Below, one piece after another: positions 22,851 to 33,200 of a stretch of DNA of 64,000 nt (the first letter of the stretch is position 1; the number at the start of each line of letters is the position of its first letter). The translations under genes and the position numbers were made by a program. Below the pieces are notes generated by a model. It saw only the letters and a list, made by a program, of their open reading frames with translations, did no database searches and was not told where the DNA came from. Source of the DNA: Sphingobacterium sp. xlx-96. Lineage in GTDB: Bacteria; Bacteroidota; Bacteroidia; Sphingobacteriales; Sphingobacteriaceae. The stretch lies in the NCBI RefSeq assembly GCF_011007365.1, contig NZ_WFKM01000015.1, positions 62,001-126,000 of the forward strand, given 5' to 3'.

Positions 22851-23651
22851 ATGAAGCTATGCAACACACAGCTCCACCTCTCCTTACTCAAGGAGGGGAA
22901 GGAGAAAGGTTTGGATTATTTTTACAAAAAATACTTCGACACATTCTGCTATCGGGCCGAACGTGCCACCGAAGACTTGTGCGCAGCAGAGAGTATTGTT
23001 CAGGAGGCCTTCTTTCGTCTGTGGCTCTTCCGAGAACAGATCGAAGACAGTGAAGCCGTATTTAACTTTCTAAAAAAACAAATCCGAGCGGCGATTGGTA
23101 TATACTTCACCAAAACAAGGAATAGATTTCAAAGGAGCTTACTTCGATTGGATGGTATTGACGACTATCAGGAATTTATGCTAGGCTATGACATGGAAGA
23201 AGAAAAAGAAATAGACACAATATACATCGAACGCCTAGAAGAGGAAAAACAGGCTCAGCTTGATAAACTTAACAACCTAATCCCTCACCTATCCGAGCAA
23301 CAGCAGCAATTCATCAGGCTTTGCCTTAAATACAGTTTTAACTACGAACGCATAGCCTATTATTTGGGCGGTATATCGGACTATGAAGTAAGTATTCAGG
23401 TAGAGAAAACCATTGATGCACTAAAGGCCATTTTCAATAGTCAAGACAAATTAAACCTCTTGAATAAACCGACAAAGCTGACATTGGAAGGCGAATTTTC
23501 TGATGAACAAGCCGAAGTGCTCCGTATGCGCTACGAGATGCAGATGTCTTTCGACGAGATTTCCGAATCGCTCCAACTAAATTCCTCCATCGTTAAAAAA
23601 ATATTCATAGAAGCACGAACAAAAGTTAAACCTACTAAAAAGACCGCATAA
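22851..23651 (+). CDS. ECF-like sigma factor with two sigma-4-like domains, partner of dCas12f-like protein
   Basis: A 266-residue protein. Residues 20-90 resemble sigma-2 (YFYKKYFDTFCYRAERATED, then SIVQEAFFRLWLFREQIED). Residues 147-195 form a sigma-4-like region (SEQQQQFIRLCLKYSFNYER). Residues 216-260 form a second one (SDEQAEVLRMRYEMQMSFDE, then ISESLQLNSSIVKKIFIEAR). ECF factors normally have one sigma-4 domain, so the repeat is unusual. No FecR-type anti-sigma gene is adjacent. The dCas12f-like gene starts 2 bp after its stop. I infer that it is recruited by an RNA-guided protein instead of relying on -35 recognition. Confidence 0.85.
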   Translation: MKLCNTQLHLSLLKEGKEKGLDYFYKKYFDTFCYRAERATEDLCAAESIVQEAFFRLWLFREQIEDSEAVFNFLKKQIRAAIGIYFTKTRNRFQRSLLRLDGIDDYQEFMLGYDMEEEKEIDTIYIERLEEEKQAQLDKLNNLIPHLSEQQQQFIRLCLKYSFNYERIAYYLGGISDYEVSIQVEKTIDALKAIFNSQDKLNLLNKPTKLTLEGEFSDEQAEVLRMRYEMQMSFDEISESLQLNSSIVKKIFIEARTKVKPTKKTA

Positions 23652-23653
23652 TC

Positions 23654-24748
23654 ATGGAAAAAGACACTATCGTACTCACTAGAAAAATACAGTTACACAT
23701 TGACTCGGACGACAAGGAAAAACGATCCGAATATTACAAGACATTATTCGAGTGGCAGGATGTCGTATTCCGCGGCGCGAATATGGTGATGTCTCACCAG
23801 TACATACAGGAGCAGATGAAAGACCTGATCTACCTACAGGATGATGTGAAAATCAAACTAGCCGACCGCAACAAGGATGAAGAAGGCATACTGAACACAT
23901 CACGAATGAATACGACCTATAAAATATTGTCCCGTTATTTTAAGGGAAAGATTCATTCCGATATCCTATCTAGTATCAATATGACACTCATCAAGACTTT
24001 TAATAGTGAACGATTGGATTATTGGAAAGGCATAAAGTCGCTGCGGAACTACAAGAAAGATATGCCCATCCCCTTCTCGGGAAGCCAAATCAAGCTCAGT
24101 AAGGATGAAAATAATAGAGATTTTAAATTCACACTTTTTAAAATTCCCTTCCGAACCTATCTAGGTAAAGACCGTTCGGACAAGCGGGTATTGTTGCAGC
24201 GGGCACTTGTAGGTCAAATCAAGATCTGCGGTAGTTCCATCAAGATCGTAAAAGGTAAAATCTTCCTGCTACTGGTATTAGAAATGCCCAAGAAACAACA
24301 CGAGCTAAAAGATCATATTATTGCCGAGGCTTCATTAGCTGTAGAACATCCTATAACCGTACAGATTGAAAAAGACAACTTTCAAATAGGCAGCAAGGAA
24401 GAATTTCTTTACCGCAGAATTGCCATTCAATCTGCTCGTCATCGTTTACAACGAGGGGCTGCATTCTCCAGGAGTGGCCATGGGCGCAAGAAAAAGCTAA
24501 AAAGTCTCGAACATTATAACGAAAAAGAGAAAAACTACGTCGACAACAAACTACACCTCTACAGCCGAAGACTGATTGATGTCTGTATCAAAGCCCAAGC
24601 AGGTACATTACTACTCGTCAACCAAAGTCTAAAAGAAGAAGTTGCTAAAGAAGACGAGTTCTTACTGCGCAACTGGTCATACTATGGCCTTATTGAGAAG
24701 ATAAAGTACAAAGCGAATATGGCCGGGATACAGGTTATTATTGAATAA
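23654..24748 (+). CDS. nuclease-dead Cas12f/TnpB-like RNA-guided protein
   Basis: A 364-residue basic protein. The N-terminal half resembles the helical/beta recognition part of Cas12f. Residues 223-236 align with RuvC-I but read AEASLAVEHPITV, placing Ser227 where catalytic Asp should be. Residues 256-310 match the bridge-helix region (RIAIQSARHRLQRG). RuvC-II, residues 318-326, reads TLLLVNQSL with Asn323 instead of Glu. The protein ends at IEKIKYKANMAGIQVIIE, exactly where TnpB/Cas12f proteins continue into the zinc finger and RuvC-III, which are absent. It should bind guide RNA and DNA without cutting. Confidence 0.85.
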   Translation: MEKDTIVLTRKIQLHIDSDDKEKRSEYYKTLFEWQDVVFRGANMVMSHQYIQEQMKDLIYLQDDVKIKLADRNKDEEGILNTSRMNTTYKILSRYFKGKIHSDILSSINMTLIKTFNSERLDYWKGIKSLRNYKKDMPIPFSGSQIKLSKDENNRDFKFTLFKIPFRTYLGKDRSDKRVLLQRALVGQIKICGSSIKIVKGKIFLLLVLEMPKKQHELKDHIIAEASLAVEHPITVQIEKDNFQIGSKEEFLYRRIAIQSARHRLQRGAAFSRSGHGRKKKLKSLEHYNEKEKNYVDNKLHLYSRRLIDVCIKAQAGTLLLVNQSLKEEVAKEDEFLLRNWSYYGLIEKIKYKANMAGIQVIIE

Positions 24749-24755
24749 AAGACTT

Positions 24756-27221
24756 TCACGCCCCCATTAAAGGATCTGTCAGACTATCTTTACCATTTTC
24801 TACTCGACCGGCATACCTTCTGCTATACGGAGATTTCGGGTCGAGGTTCTTAATTTCAAGATCGTACCAACGGTATGTACTTTTTGTCTTGACTTTGATT
24901 TCCTTTGTCTTAGATGAAGCAATCACGATAGGAGCAGCATCTGCTTTTTTGTAATGATCTGTAATCTGAAGTGTGATCGCATGACTATTTCTATTGTGAA
25001 TAGTCAAGACAATTTCTTCATCAGAAGCCCTATAGGACTGCTCGATCAGGATATTATCGGATTTTCGGTTTCCTCGGTACGATCTGTAATAACCGTTTGG
25101 CCCGTGTAATACCAAGTGATAGGCCTGCTGTTCAAAATCGTCCAGAGACCAAGCGTAAGAAACAGACTTTCCGGCTGAAGTAGCAAAGGCCCAGTTGGCC
25201 TTCTCTTTTTTGTATCCATGCGCATAGACGTTGAAGGCTGCTCCCAAAGACTTTTTCTTGAAATACGATGCGGAAGCTTCCATACGCAATACCAACTGCC
25301 CGTCTTCCACATGCTCTTGGACATATAACTCGTAGTTAAGGGCATTGGACGGTTTCGTGCCTTGCTCCTGCACAGGAAGGAAATGTCGGCTTTCTCCTTG
25401 CTTTATGAGCGCACGCTCTTGCTCATCAAATTGGTGAAAATTGTTGGGAAGAGGTTTCTCCCGGGCATTGTTAATCGCTAAGATTTGCCTGTCGCGATCC
25501 AGAAAGTCGGGCAGTTTGAAGTTCCCTTTCTGGAAAGGTCTGAATGCAGATGTTAGATCGCCCGTGATCGCCCGCCGCCAAGAACTAATATTATCCTCGA
25601 CAAGATTGACTTTAAATTTATGTTGGACAAAGTGTTCTACAAATTGTATGGTGGACGTGATATCAAAGACTTCGGAATTGACCCATCCACCTCGAGACCA
25701 AGGCGAAGCGATAATAAGTGGTACCCGATACCCTAGCCCCACAGGTCCTTCGGTAGCGTAGCTCGGATCTATGCCGTAAGCAATCTCTTGTTCCTTTGTC
25801 ACATACTCTGTACTGTAATCCAGATCGGCACTGGTCGCTCCTGTACTAGGATCGCCCGGTTTGGGCACCACGAATGGCGGTATATGATCGAAATAACCAT
25901 CATTCTCATCATAGTTAAGGATAAAGATGGTCTTCTTCCATACCTCCGGATTTTCGGTCAAAATCTGCAAAAGCTCCGATACATACCAAGCGCCATACAT
26001 CGGAGCACTCGGATGATCAGAAAAATACTGCGGCGCAACCAACCAGGACACCGTAGGTAGCCGGCCCTGACGCACATCTTGTCTAAACTGATACAGGACA
26101 TCCCCTTTGGGCACGACAATCTCTTGCCCGTCAATCTCTACGGTCTGTGTGTTATGATAATCTGGATCTCCCTCATTGGTCTGAAAGGCACGCTGGTGCA
26201 GGGACTTGGTATAATCGTCCAGCTGGTCAAACTTGGCCGCATTATAATTTTGATACTCTTTTTTAAAACTATTAAGCTGCTGTTCCTTTTGCTCAATTTT
26301 CTGCTTTAGCTTTTGATCATTGCGATTGCCCAGTTCATCTTTCATCTTTTGGATTTCGGAAGGCAACTCCTGGATTCGTCGCTGATAAAAATCAATATGG
26401 CTTTTTTTGAACCGCACCTTATACTGGCTAAACCATTCCAGATTATTGTCGGTAAAATTGCCGAGCCAGCTTTCATCTGCACCGCTCAGATCATTCTGTA
26501 CGCTGACTTCATTTTGATACACTTTCCAACTGATGTTATTTTTCTCCAGTAACTCAGGGAATGTACGCCAATGTGCTTCCTTATTGAAGTATACATCCGA
26601 ATTTCTAACCAGAGGTTTTGCGCCCTTTTCAGGAACACATTTGCCGGTCCAAAAAAAGTGTCTATTGGTCGTAGTACCTGTAATAGAAGAACAGAAGTGT
26701 TGATCACAGATCGTAAATGCATCTGCAAAAGCGTAATAGAATGGGATATCTTCACGGGTGTAATACCCCAATGTCAAAGGTAGATCCCGATATTGCTTAT
26801 TACCGGACCGCTTGGACTCTAACCAGTTATCAAACTTCCCATTGTTCCACGCTCCTATCTGATTTTCCCAGGAATGAGGCAGATCACGCATCCAAGCCGC
26901 ATTAGAGTTTTTGATATCAAGACGAAACGGTGCATAAGTGTCACCATTCTTATTGGACTGCAACCATACCGGATTTCCGTTGGTCAGGCGTAACGCTCTA
27001 GGGTCATTGAAACCGCGGACACCACGGAGACTGCCAAAACTATGATCGAACGACCGATTTTCCTGCATGACCATAACGATATGCTCCGCATCCAAATAAG
27101 TGCTACCATACTCGGGATCAATGCGCAATGCGGCCTGAATCGAGGATGGAAGACTATTGAATAATCCCAAAGAACCCGCCAACATTCCTGCCTTTTTTAT
27201 AAAATCTCTTCTGCTTTCCAT
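24756..27221 (-). CDS. Tat-exported phospholipase C, phosphocholine-specific type
   Basis: An 821-residue protein with a twin-arginine signal (SRRDFIKKAGMLAGSLGLF). It has the phosphoesterase family motifs: AEHIVMVMQENRSFDHSFGS near residue 45, FFWTGKCVP near 190, TVSWLVAPQYFSDHPSAP in the middle, and ILNYDENDGYFDHIPPF. The C-terminal 200 residues contain the two beta domains of bacterial PLC. It hydrolyses phosphatidylcholine or related lipids outside the cytoplasmic membrane. It converges on the dCas12f-like gene with 7 bp between stops and no terminator visible between them. Confidence 0.9.
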   Translation of the reverse strand: MESRRDFIKKAGMLAGSLGLFNSLPSSIQAALRIDPEYGSTYLDAEHIVMVMQENRSFDHSFGSLRGVRGFNDPRALRLTNGNPVWLQSNKNGDTYAPFRLDIKNSNAAWMRDLPHSWENQIGAWNNGKFDNWLESKRSGNKQYRDLPLTLGYYTREDIPFYYAFADAFTICDQHFCSSITGTTTNRHFFWTGKCVPEKGAKPLVRNSDVYFNKEAHWRTFPELLEKNNISWKVYQNEVSVQNDLSGADESWLGNFTDNNLEWFSQYKVRFKKSHIDFYQRRIQELPSEIQKMKDELGNRNDQKLKQKIEQKEQQLNSFKKEYQNYNAAKFDQLDDYTKSLHQRAFQTNEGDPDYHNTQTVEIDGQEIVVPKGDVLYQFRQDVRQGRLPTVSWLVAPQYFSDHPSAPMYGAWYVSELLQILTENPEVWKKTIFILNYDENDGYFDHIPPFVVPKPGDPSTGATSADLDYSTEYVTKEQEIAYGIDPSYATEGPVGLGYRVPLIIASPWSRGGWVNSEVFDITSTIQFVEHFVQHKFKVNLVEDNISSWRRAITGDLTSAFRPFQKGNFKLPDFLDRDRQILAINNAREKPLPNNFHQFDEQERALIKQGESRHFLPVQEQGTKPSNALNYELYVQEHVEDGQLVLRMEASASYFKKKSLGAAFNVYAHGYKKEKANWAFATSAGKSVSYAWSLDDFEQQAYHLVLHGPNGYYRSYRGNRKSDNILIEQSYRASDEEIVLTIHNRNSHAITLQITDHYKKADAAPIVIASSKTKEIKVKTKSTYRWYDLEIKNLDPKSPYSRRYAGRVENGKDSLTDPLMGA

Positions 27222-27319
27222 TTAGATTGTTTAAAGTATGAAGGTGCCCATGGAGAGCACCTTCTAATATAGTTTTAATAGATTTTATTTCAAAATCCAC
27301 ATCAGTTGATTGAAATCCC

Positions 27320-27327
27320 TAAATTTG
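27320..27327 (+). promoter_or_regulatory. -7 box that sets the start of the next gene
   Basis: TAAATTTG matches TAnnTTTG. Transcription would start near 27334, so an upstream TTG at 27306 cannot be the start codon and the ATG at 27351 is preferred. Confidence 0.5.
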
Positions 27328-27350
27328 GGCGACGTAGAATTTGTACACGT

Positions 27351-28523
27351 ATGGAAAGAAATACCCCTACTCACATCTCTCTAACAGGAGAAAATAGCCA
27401 CAAAATAGTAATCCCTCCTGGACAGGGTAGTTTCTCTATAGGCACAAAAAATATCTCCAAAGGGAAATATGATGTATTAGTGACGGCAGATAGTACAATC
27501 AATTGGGATGTATTCAATGAGATGTACACACCACATGGCAAGCAAAATACAGACCGCTACCCTTGCGGTGACTGGCCACGTTTCTTTTACTATTCTGGAG
27601 ATGACAGCGGTTTTATCCAATGGTCTGAAAAACGGAGAATAGAGAGTCTAAACTGGAGCCCGATAAGCTCGTTGAAAGCCGATTTTACAAAAGCCAATAT
27701 CGATACGCTCACCATACATGTAGGAGATAATCCGATCGAATTAATACTTGGGGAGAATATTCTAAAACTACATCTTAACGGAAACATAAATAACATCACT
27801 ATAGGAGCAAGTCCAGGCACTACACTTGTCCACTTCTCTCCAGATGCTGACGCCAACACTATATATGGCTTACCAAATTTTCCCTCTTTAAGCAATATTG
27901 CTACCTCAATCCACCTAGACAATGCCATCATAGGGGCGGCTTTCGACTGCGCTAGCCTAGTACAGTTTAAAAAAATGAGCAGTCTGAATCTACGTGGCAA
28001 TATAACAAATCCGCAAGCCTTAGCACAATTACCAAATTTGGAGGACTTAGGCCTTAGGACAATACCTGATCTAACAGGACTACCTTCTCTCGCAACGTGG
28101 AGCAAACTCAAAAGTTTCATCGGTTGGAATATCGAAGAAACCAAGGGCAAAATCCTCCAGCAGGAACTGAAAGCCCTTTTGAAAGAAAAAGAAATGGAGT
28201 ATTCATCAGTATCCAAACTGCGAAAAAAAAAATGGTTTACAACGGAATATGGGATTCCCTTTACCAACTGGGATGGAAATAATGCAAAAACAGCGACAAA
28301 GGCCTACAAAGTGGCATTGAAAGAGATTAACAAAGCTAAAACCGAAAAAGATGTCAAGCTAGCCATCGTAAAACTAGTCCAATTGATCAACACCTTGCCC
28401 AATATCGAAACTGTCGAGCGTGAAGATACAGGTACCGCAGTAGAACAGCTAGTCGCCTCCTCCAAGCTCAACCTAACACAGGAGCTCGCTGCTCAGTGGT
28501 TTGATGAGGTTCGGGATTTTTAA
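27351..28523 (+). CDS. unknown protein with leucine-rich-like segments
   Basis: Not recognised. The product is 390 residues from ATG 27351, with no signal peptide. The middle has spaced hydrophobic segments like an irregular leucine-rich solenoid (LILGENILKLHLNGNINNIT, LPNLEDLGLRTIPDLTGLPS). A Lys-rich helical region and predicted DNA- or protein-binding-like C-terminus follow (KAYKVALKEINKAKTEKDVK). An 'EE' stretch near residue 262 is common in internalin-like scaffolds. It lies between the phospholipase and the FecI-type sigma gene and may be unrelated to both. Confidence 0.55.
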   Translation: MERNTPTHISLTGENSHKIVIPPGQGSFSIGTKNISKGKYDVLVTADSTINWDVFNEMYTPHGKQNTDRYPCGDWPRFFYYSGDDSGFIQWSEKRRIESLNWSPISSLKADFTKANIDTLTIHVGDNPIELILGENILKLHLNGNINNITIGASPGTTLVHFSPDADANTIYGLPNFPSLSNIATSIHLDNAIIGAAFDCASLVQFKKMSSLNLRGNITNPQALAQLPNLEDLGLRTIPDLTGLPSLATWSKLKSFIGWNIEETKGKILQQELKALLKEKEMEYSSVSKLRKKKWFTTEYGIPFTNWDGNNAKTATKAYKVALKEINKAKTEKDVKLAIVKLVQLINTLPNIETVEREDTGTAVEQLVASSKLNLTQELAAQWFDEVRDF

Positions 28524-28624
28524 ATCTGTTACATTCAAGATACGCAATCGATTGTCTTTGTCGGGAATATTTAGGAATGACTATTTCTTCCTATCTTGTT
28601 CATCTCCTAAAATGTGATACGGCC

Positions 28625-29194
28625 ATGAATAATAGCGTAGAACGAAATGCAGAACGTATTTTCAGAACATTATTCGATCAGTATAAGAACGATATCTTCG
28701 CTTATGCATATCGTTTTTTTCGATCACGCGAGCAATCCGAAGAAATTGTACAAGATGTCTTCGTGAAGATCTGGCAAAATATTGACACTATAGACCTCGA
28801 AAACAATGTAAAATCATACATCTTCACCATAGCCCGTAATACAACTTACAACAAATTAAAATCTTTTGCTATACAGCAAACCTATCTGAATGATATATTC
28901 TACCGACATGTAGCGTCTTCTAATACGGTAGAAGAATTAGTACACTACCGCGAGCTAAAACAGGTGTATGATCAGGCCATTTCGGCACTGCCTACACAAC
29001 GCCAACGTATCTTTAGACTGAGCCGCGAAGAGCACATGTCGCACGAAGAAATAGCCCAACAACTCAATATATCAAAGAATACAGTAAAGGATCAAATCGT
29101 CAAATCGCTGAAATTCATTAAGCAATATTTAGAAAGCAATGCCGAACTGACTACGGTCATTGCGGTCTTCTACCATTATCTGCAAAAAAAATAA
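28625..29194 (+). CDS. FecI-type ECF sigma factor
   Basis: About 190 residues from ATG 28625 (NNSVERNAERIFRTLFDQYK); an upstream ATG at 28577 adds 16 residues of uncertain use. Sigma-2 contains FFRSREQSEEIVQDVFVKIW; sigma-4 contains LPTQRQRIFRLSREEHMSHE and an HTH ending NISKNTVKDQIVKSLKFI. It should direct transcription of the following SusCD-type operon, held by the FecR protein encoded 60 bp downstream until the receptor senses substrate. This arrangement is standard in polysaccharide-utilisation loci. Confidence 0.9.
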   Translation: MNNSVERNAERIFRTLFDQYKNDIFAYAYRFFRSREQSEEIVQDVFVKIWQNIDTIDLENNVKSYIFTIARNTTYNKLKSFAIQQTYLNDIFYRHVASSNTVEELVHYRELKQVYDQAISALPTQRQRIFRLSREEHMSHEEIAQQLNISKNTVKDQIVKSLKFIKQYLESNAELTTVIAVFYHYLQKK

Positions 29195-29253
29195 TTTAGA
29201 GCGTCGTCCCTCTACCCAACTTAGTTGTATTAACTCTTATACAATACAACTAT

Positions 29254-30216
29254 ATGACCAACCAAGAAGTAAACGAATTATATTTAAAATTTGTCGCGGG
29301 CAAATGTACCAAAGAAGATATAGATCATCTGATCGAGATTCTGAAATCCGACACCTACCGTGATGCCTTTCCAGAGATCCAACAGATCGATAAGACATTG
29401 CCCGATAATCTCGCTCTGGATAAAGACCGAGCGGAACAGCTGTATCATACGATCATTCCTCACATGGCTACAAATAGAAAGATCCTAGCCTGGAGAAAAT
29501 GGTTATCTATCGCAGCAGCATTGATCGCCATTGGTACGGTATCGCTATTATATTTAAAATTCAAAGCATCTGCTAACGAGGAGGTAACCGCTTTTGAGAC
29601 CTCAAAAAAGAAAGAAAGCTTTTACCTCCCTGATGGATCGTCTGTAACACTAAACACGGGCTCTCGTCTACGATTAGCAACTGACTTCAACAAAGATTCG
29701 CTACGCGAAGTATGGGTGGAAGGAGAAGTCTATTTTGATGTGGCTCATAACAAAGCTAAACCTTTTGTAGTACATACGCTGACCGACATGAATATCAAAG
29801 TTTTAGGAACTTCCTTTAACGTACAATCTTTCAATAATAAATCTATGGTTATCCTGGACAAGGGGAGTGTTGAGATACAGACCGCGAACCAGAAAATAAA
29901 GCTGCAACCAGGCGAGAAAATCGCATTCAATCCAAATGAAAATAATTTATTAAAATCAAAAGTAGACAAACAGTCTTATACGTCTTGGACAAACAATGTT
30001 TTATCTTTTGAAAACAGGCCTCTATCAGAAGTCATACAAAGTATACAATATCTTTATAACTGTCAGATACAGATCATGGACACTAATTTCGCTGCCATAC
30101 GATTCACTGGATCCATACCTAAAGACAGTCTTAATCTTTCGCTGCAAACGTTAGAACAATCGCTCAATTGCCATATTGAAAAGAACAATGAACAATATAT
30201 TGTAAAACCACTATAA
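29254..30216 (+). CDS. FecR-type anti-sigma factor
   Basis: A 320-residue inner-membrane protein: a cytoplasmic N-terminal part (1-80), one membrane helix (WLSIAAALIAIGTVSLLYL), a periplasmic FecR domain with TVTLNTGSRLRLATD-like residues and DVAHNKAKPFVVHT, and a C-terminal DUF4974-like domain (LSFENRPLSEVIQSIQYLYN). It should bind the sigma factor at its N-terminus and the receptor's STN domain at its C-terminus. The SusC gene starts 4 bp after its stop. Confidence 0.92.
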   Translation: MTNQEVNELYLKFVAGKCTKEDIDHLIEILKSDTYRDAFPEIQQIDKTLPDNLALDKDRAEQLYHTIIPHMATNRKILAWRKWLSIAAALIAIGTVSLLYLKFKASANEEVTAFETSKKKESFYLPDGSSVTLNTGSRLRLATDFNKDSLREVWVEGEVYFDVAHNKAKPFVVHTLTDMNIKVLGTSFNVQSFNNKSMVILDKGSVEIQTANQKIKLQPGEKIAFNPNENNLLKSKVDKQSYTSWTNNVLSFENRPLSEVIQSIQYLYNCQIQIMDTNFAAIRFTGSIPKDSLNLSLQTLEQSLNCHIEKNNEQYIVKPL

Positions 30217-30220
30217 AATT

Positions 30221-33200
30221 ATGATCAAAATTTTAAACCACCTCGCCAAGCCAGCCTTTCTATGGGCTACCCTTGGCATAGCGATACCCACTCATAGCTG
30301 GGCTATCGGTATCAACGAGACAGTCGTTCTCCAATCACGTGTCTCCACCTCCTCCATAGGTCAACTACTAAACAAGATGGAGAAAAAATTCAACATTAAG
30401 TTCAGCTACAGTCCAGATTTGTTGAAATCAATAGCTCTAAAAGATACTGACATTGAAAAATTATCCAAAAACGAACTGATCCCCTTTCTCGAAAAGGCTA
30501 TCGCGCAGCCGGTATCTATCAGTAAACTGAATGAACATCTGTATACTATAGCGCCTAAGGATAACACACCTTCACAAATCAGACAACAGCAACAACAGAT
30601 CAGCGGTACCGTAACCAATCAAGTGGGGACACCGATAGAAGGAGTGAGTGTTACCATACTAGGCAAGAATCATAGCACATTAACCTCCGCAAATGGTCGA
30701 TTTTTGTTAGAAGGGGTCGTATTACAAGACAAACTGACATTTACTTCTTTAGGATACGAAAGAAAGGAACTCACGGTAACAAGTTTTGACGATATACAGA
30801 TTGAATTGCAATCATCCAATGTCGGATTGGATGAAGTCGTTGTCGTGGGATACGGTAATCAGAAAAAAAGAAATGTCACCGGCTCTATCTCTTCGATATC
30901 GGGCAAAGATATTGCAACATTTCCAACATCGAATATTACCAATGCCTTAGCCGGTCGTGTGAATGGCGTATTTGCCAGTCAACGGAGCGGCGCCCCTGGT
31001 TCAGGATCCGACATCGTAATCCGGGGTAAAAGCACAACAAACGGAACTTCTCCATTATATGTCATTGATGGTATTCCGAGGACATTCAATGATTTCCAGG
31101 CACTCAATAGCGAAGAAATCGAGACCATTTCGATACTCAAAGACGCTAGCTCCGCTGCTGTATACGGAGCTAGGGCGGCTAATGGAGTGGTATTGGTAAC
31201 CACCAAAAGAGGAAGCAACCAAGATCCAGTAATAGTGTACTCATCCTTTGTCGGAAAAGACACCTATACCAGAGTACCAAAAAGAATGAATGCCTATGAG
31301 CATGCCATCTATCGGAATCGCGTGGCGACATTTAATAACCTACCGACCACAGATCCTAGCTATTACACGGACGACGAAATAAAATACTTTAAAGACAATA
31401 ACACGAACTACGATTGGTTTGAGGGCGCTTGGCATGACCCGGTATATACCAAACATGATCTCAGTATCAATGGAGGAAGTGAAAAAATAAACTACTTCTC
31501 CTCCATCGGATATTACTACCAAGACGGTGCTTTCAATAACCTGAACTATAATAGATATAACCTGAGATCAAATGTCGATGCCAAAATCGCTAAAAACTTA
31601 ACAGCTTCATTGAACCTCGATGCTTCGTTGCAGGAAAGAAGCCGTCCATACTGGCCTTACGATGGCGGTGATGATGACCGCTTATACGACCTCTATCGGG
31701 CCCTGCTCAATAAACCCTCTATGATGCCATGGAAAATCGGCGACAAGTATGTTCGGGCCTATCAACAGTGGAACCCCATAGCGCTGATCGATAATGCTGG
31801 TTTTAGCAAATGGAACCGTAATACCTTTAACGGGTTATTAAGAATAGACTATAACATCCCGGGAGTGGAAGGCCTAAAAGTAAACGGAACAATGAACTAC
31901 CGTAAATACTATGACTACAACAAGACGTTGAGAAAAAAATATGATGTGACTGAATTTGAGATGACAGGAGGTCATAATCACATCGTCACCGATAAACCCC
32001 TGAACAGTCTACAACTAGGAGATTGGGATAATAGTACATTTGCTTCCTTCAACCAAAACAACTCATACACCATGAATCTATCGGTCAATTACGATCGTAC
32101 ATTTGGTAAACATGCTGTGACGGGCTTACTTCTCTATGAGCAAAGTGAAGGTACTACGGCCTATCTCTATGGCTTCCGTAACAAAATGCTGTCTACATCC
32201 ATAGAGCAGCTCTTTATAGGTGACGCGGCGGCGGCAAATAAAGACGCAACCGGCACTGAAACCGAAACTGGCCGTCTAGGCTACGTCGGAAGGTTAACGT
32301 ACGGATACAACAACAAATACCTCTTGGAGGCGAACTTTAGATATGATGCTTCTTTAAAATTTGCTCCTGAAGGACGTTGGGGGTTCTTTCCTTCCGTCGC
32401 TGTCGGTTGGATTATGTCGGAGGAATCGTTTATAAAAGACAACTGGCAATTTGTCGACAACCTTAAACTCCGGTTATCTCACGGGTTACTCGGAAATGAT
32501 GGTGGGGATCAAGTTTCAGAGTATGGCTACATCAACCGCTTTAGTACGACCGCAGGCGCCGTATTTGGCGGGGCGACTTCTGGAATCCTCCCAGGTGCAT
32601 TACCCAACTACGCTATCACCTGGGAAAAAACCCGTATTACTAATGCAGGGCTTGATTTCAGCTTTCTGAGAGGAAATCTCAGCGGTTCCTTGGAGTATTT
32701 CCAAAAACATACTTATGATATCTTGGGAACCCGTATTGCTTCTATACCGAATACTTTCGGTGCAACCCTGCCCCGCGAAAATTATGGTGTAGTAGATAAT
32801 TATGGAATAGAAGCCTCTCTTCGCCACGACCGAAAGATTGGCAATGATTTCGCATATTTCATCGGTGGTAATTTTAGTTTTGCCCGCAACAAGGTCAAGA
32901 TGTGGGATGTATCTCCCGGAGCATTTGACTATCAACAACGCGTAGGCAGACCGATAGACTTTATAACGGGTTATCAAGCAAATGGTATCGCACGTACCGA
33001 CGCAGATCTTGTCGGCTTACCTACCTACTCGGGATTTAACTACAGTAAAGGAGATGTTATTCTACTAGACCAGAATGATGATGGTAATATCACTAGTGCA
33101 GACATGGTCGTCCTGAGCCAAAAGAGCATGAATCCTGAAATAATCTACGGGATAAATCTTGGTGCAGCATGGAAAGGACTCGATATCAATGCTTTCTTTC

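Noticed and set aside
22588..22869. Cys-rich minus-strand ORF upstream of the sigma gene
   Set aside because: It lies over REP sequence and the sigma start, with no support for translation.
22851..24748. Ordinary IS605-type transposon (TnpB with sigma-like neighbour)
   Set aside because: There is no TnpA, no transposon ends, and the RuvC active site is lost; the guide array and sigma pairing fit a domesticated regulator.
27537..27551. 12-nt match to array A spacer 21721-21750
   Set aside because: A match of that length is expected about once by chance for eight spacers in this window, and the site is inside a coding region.
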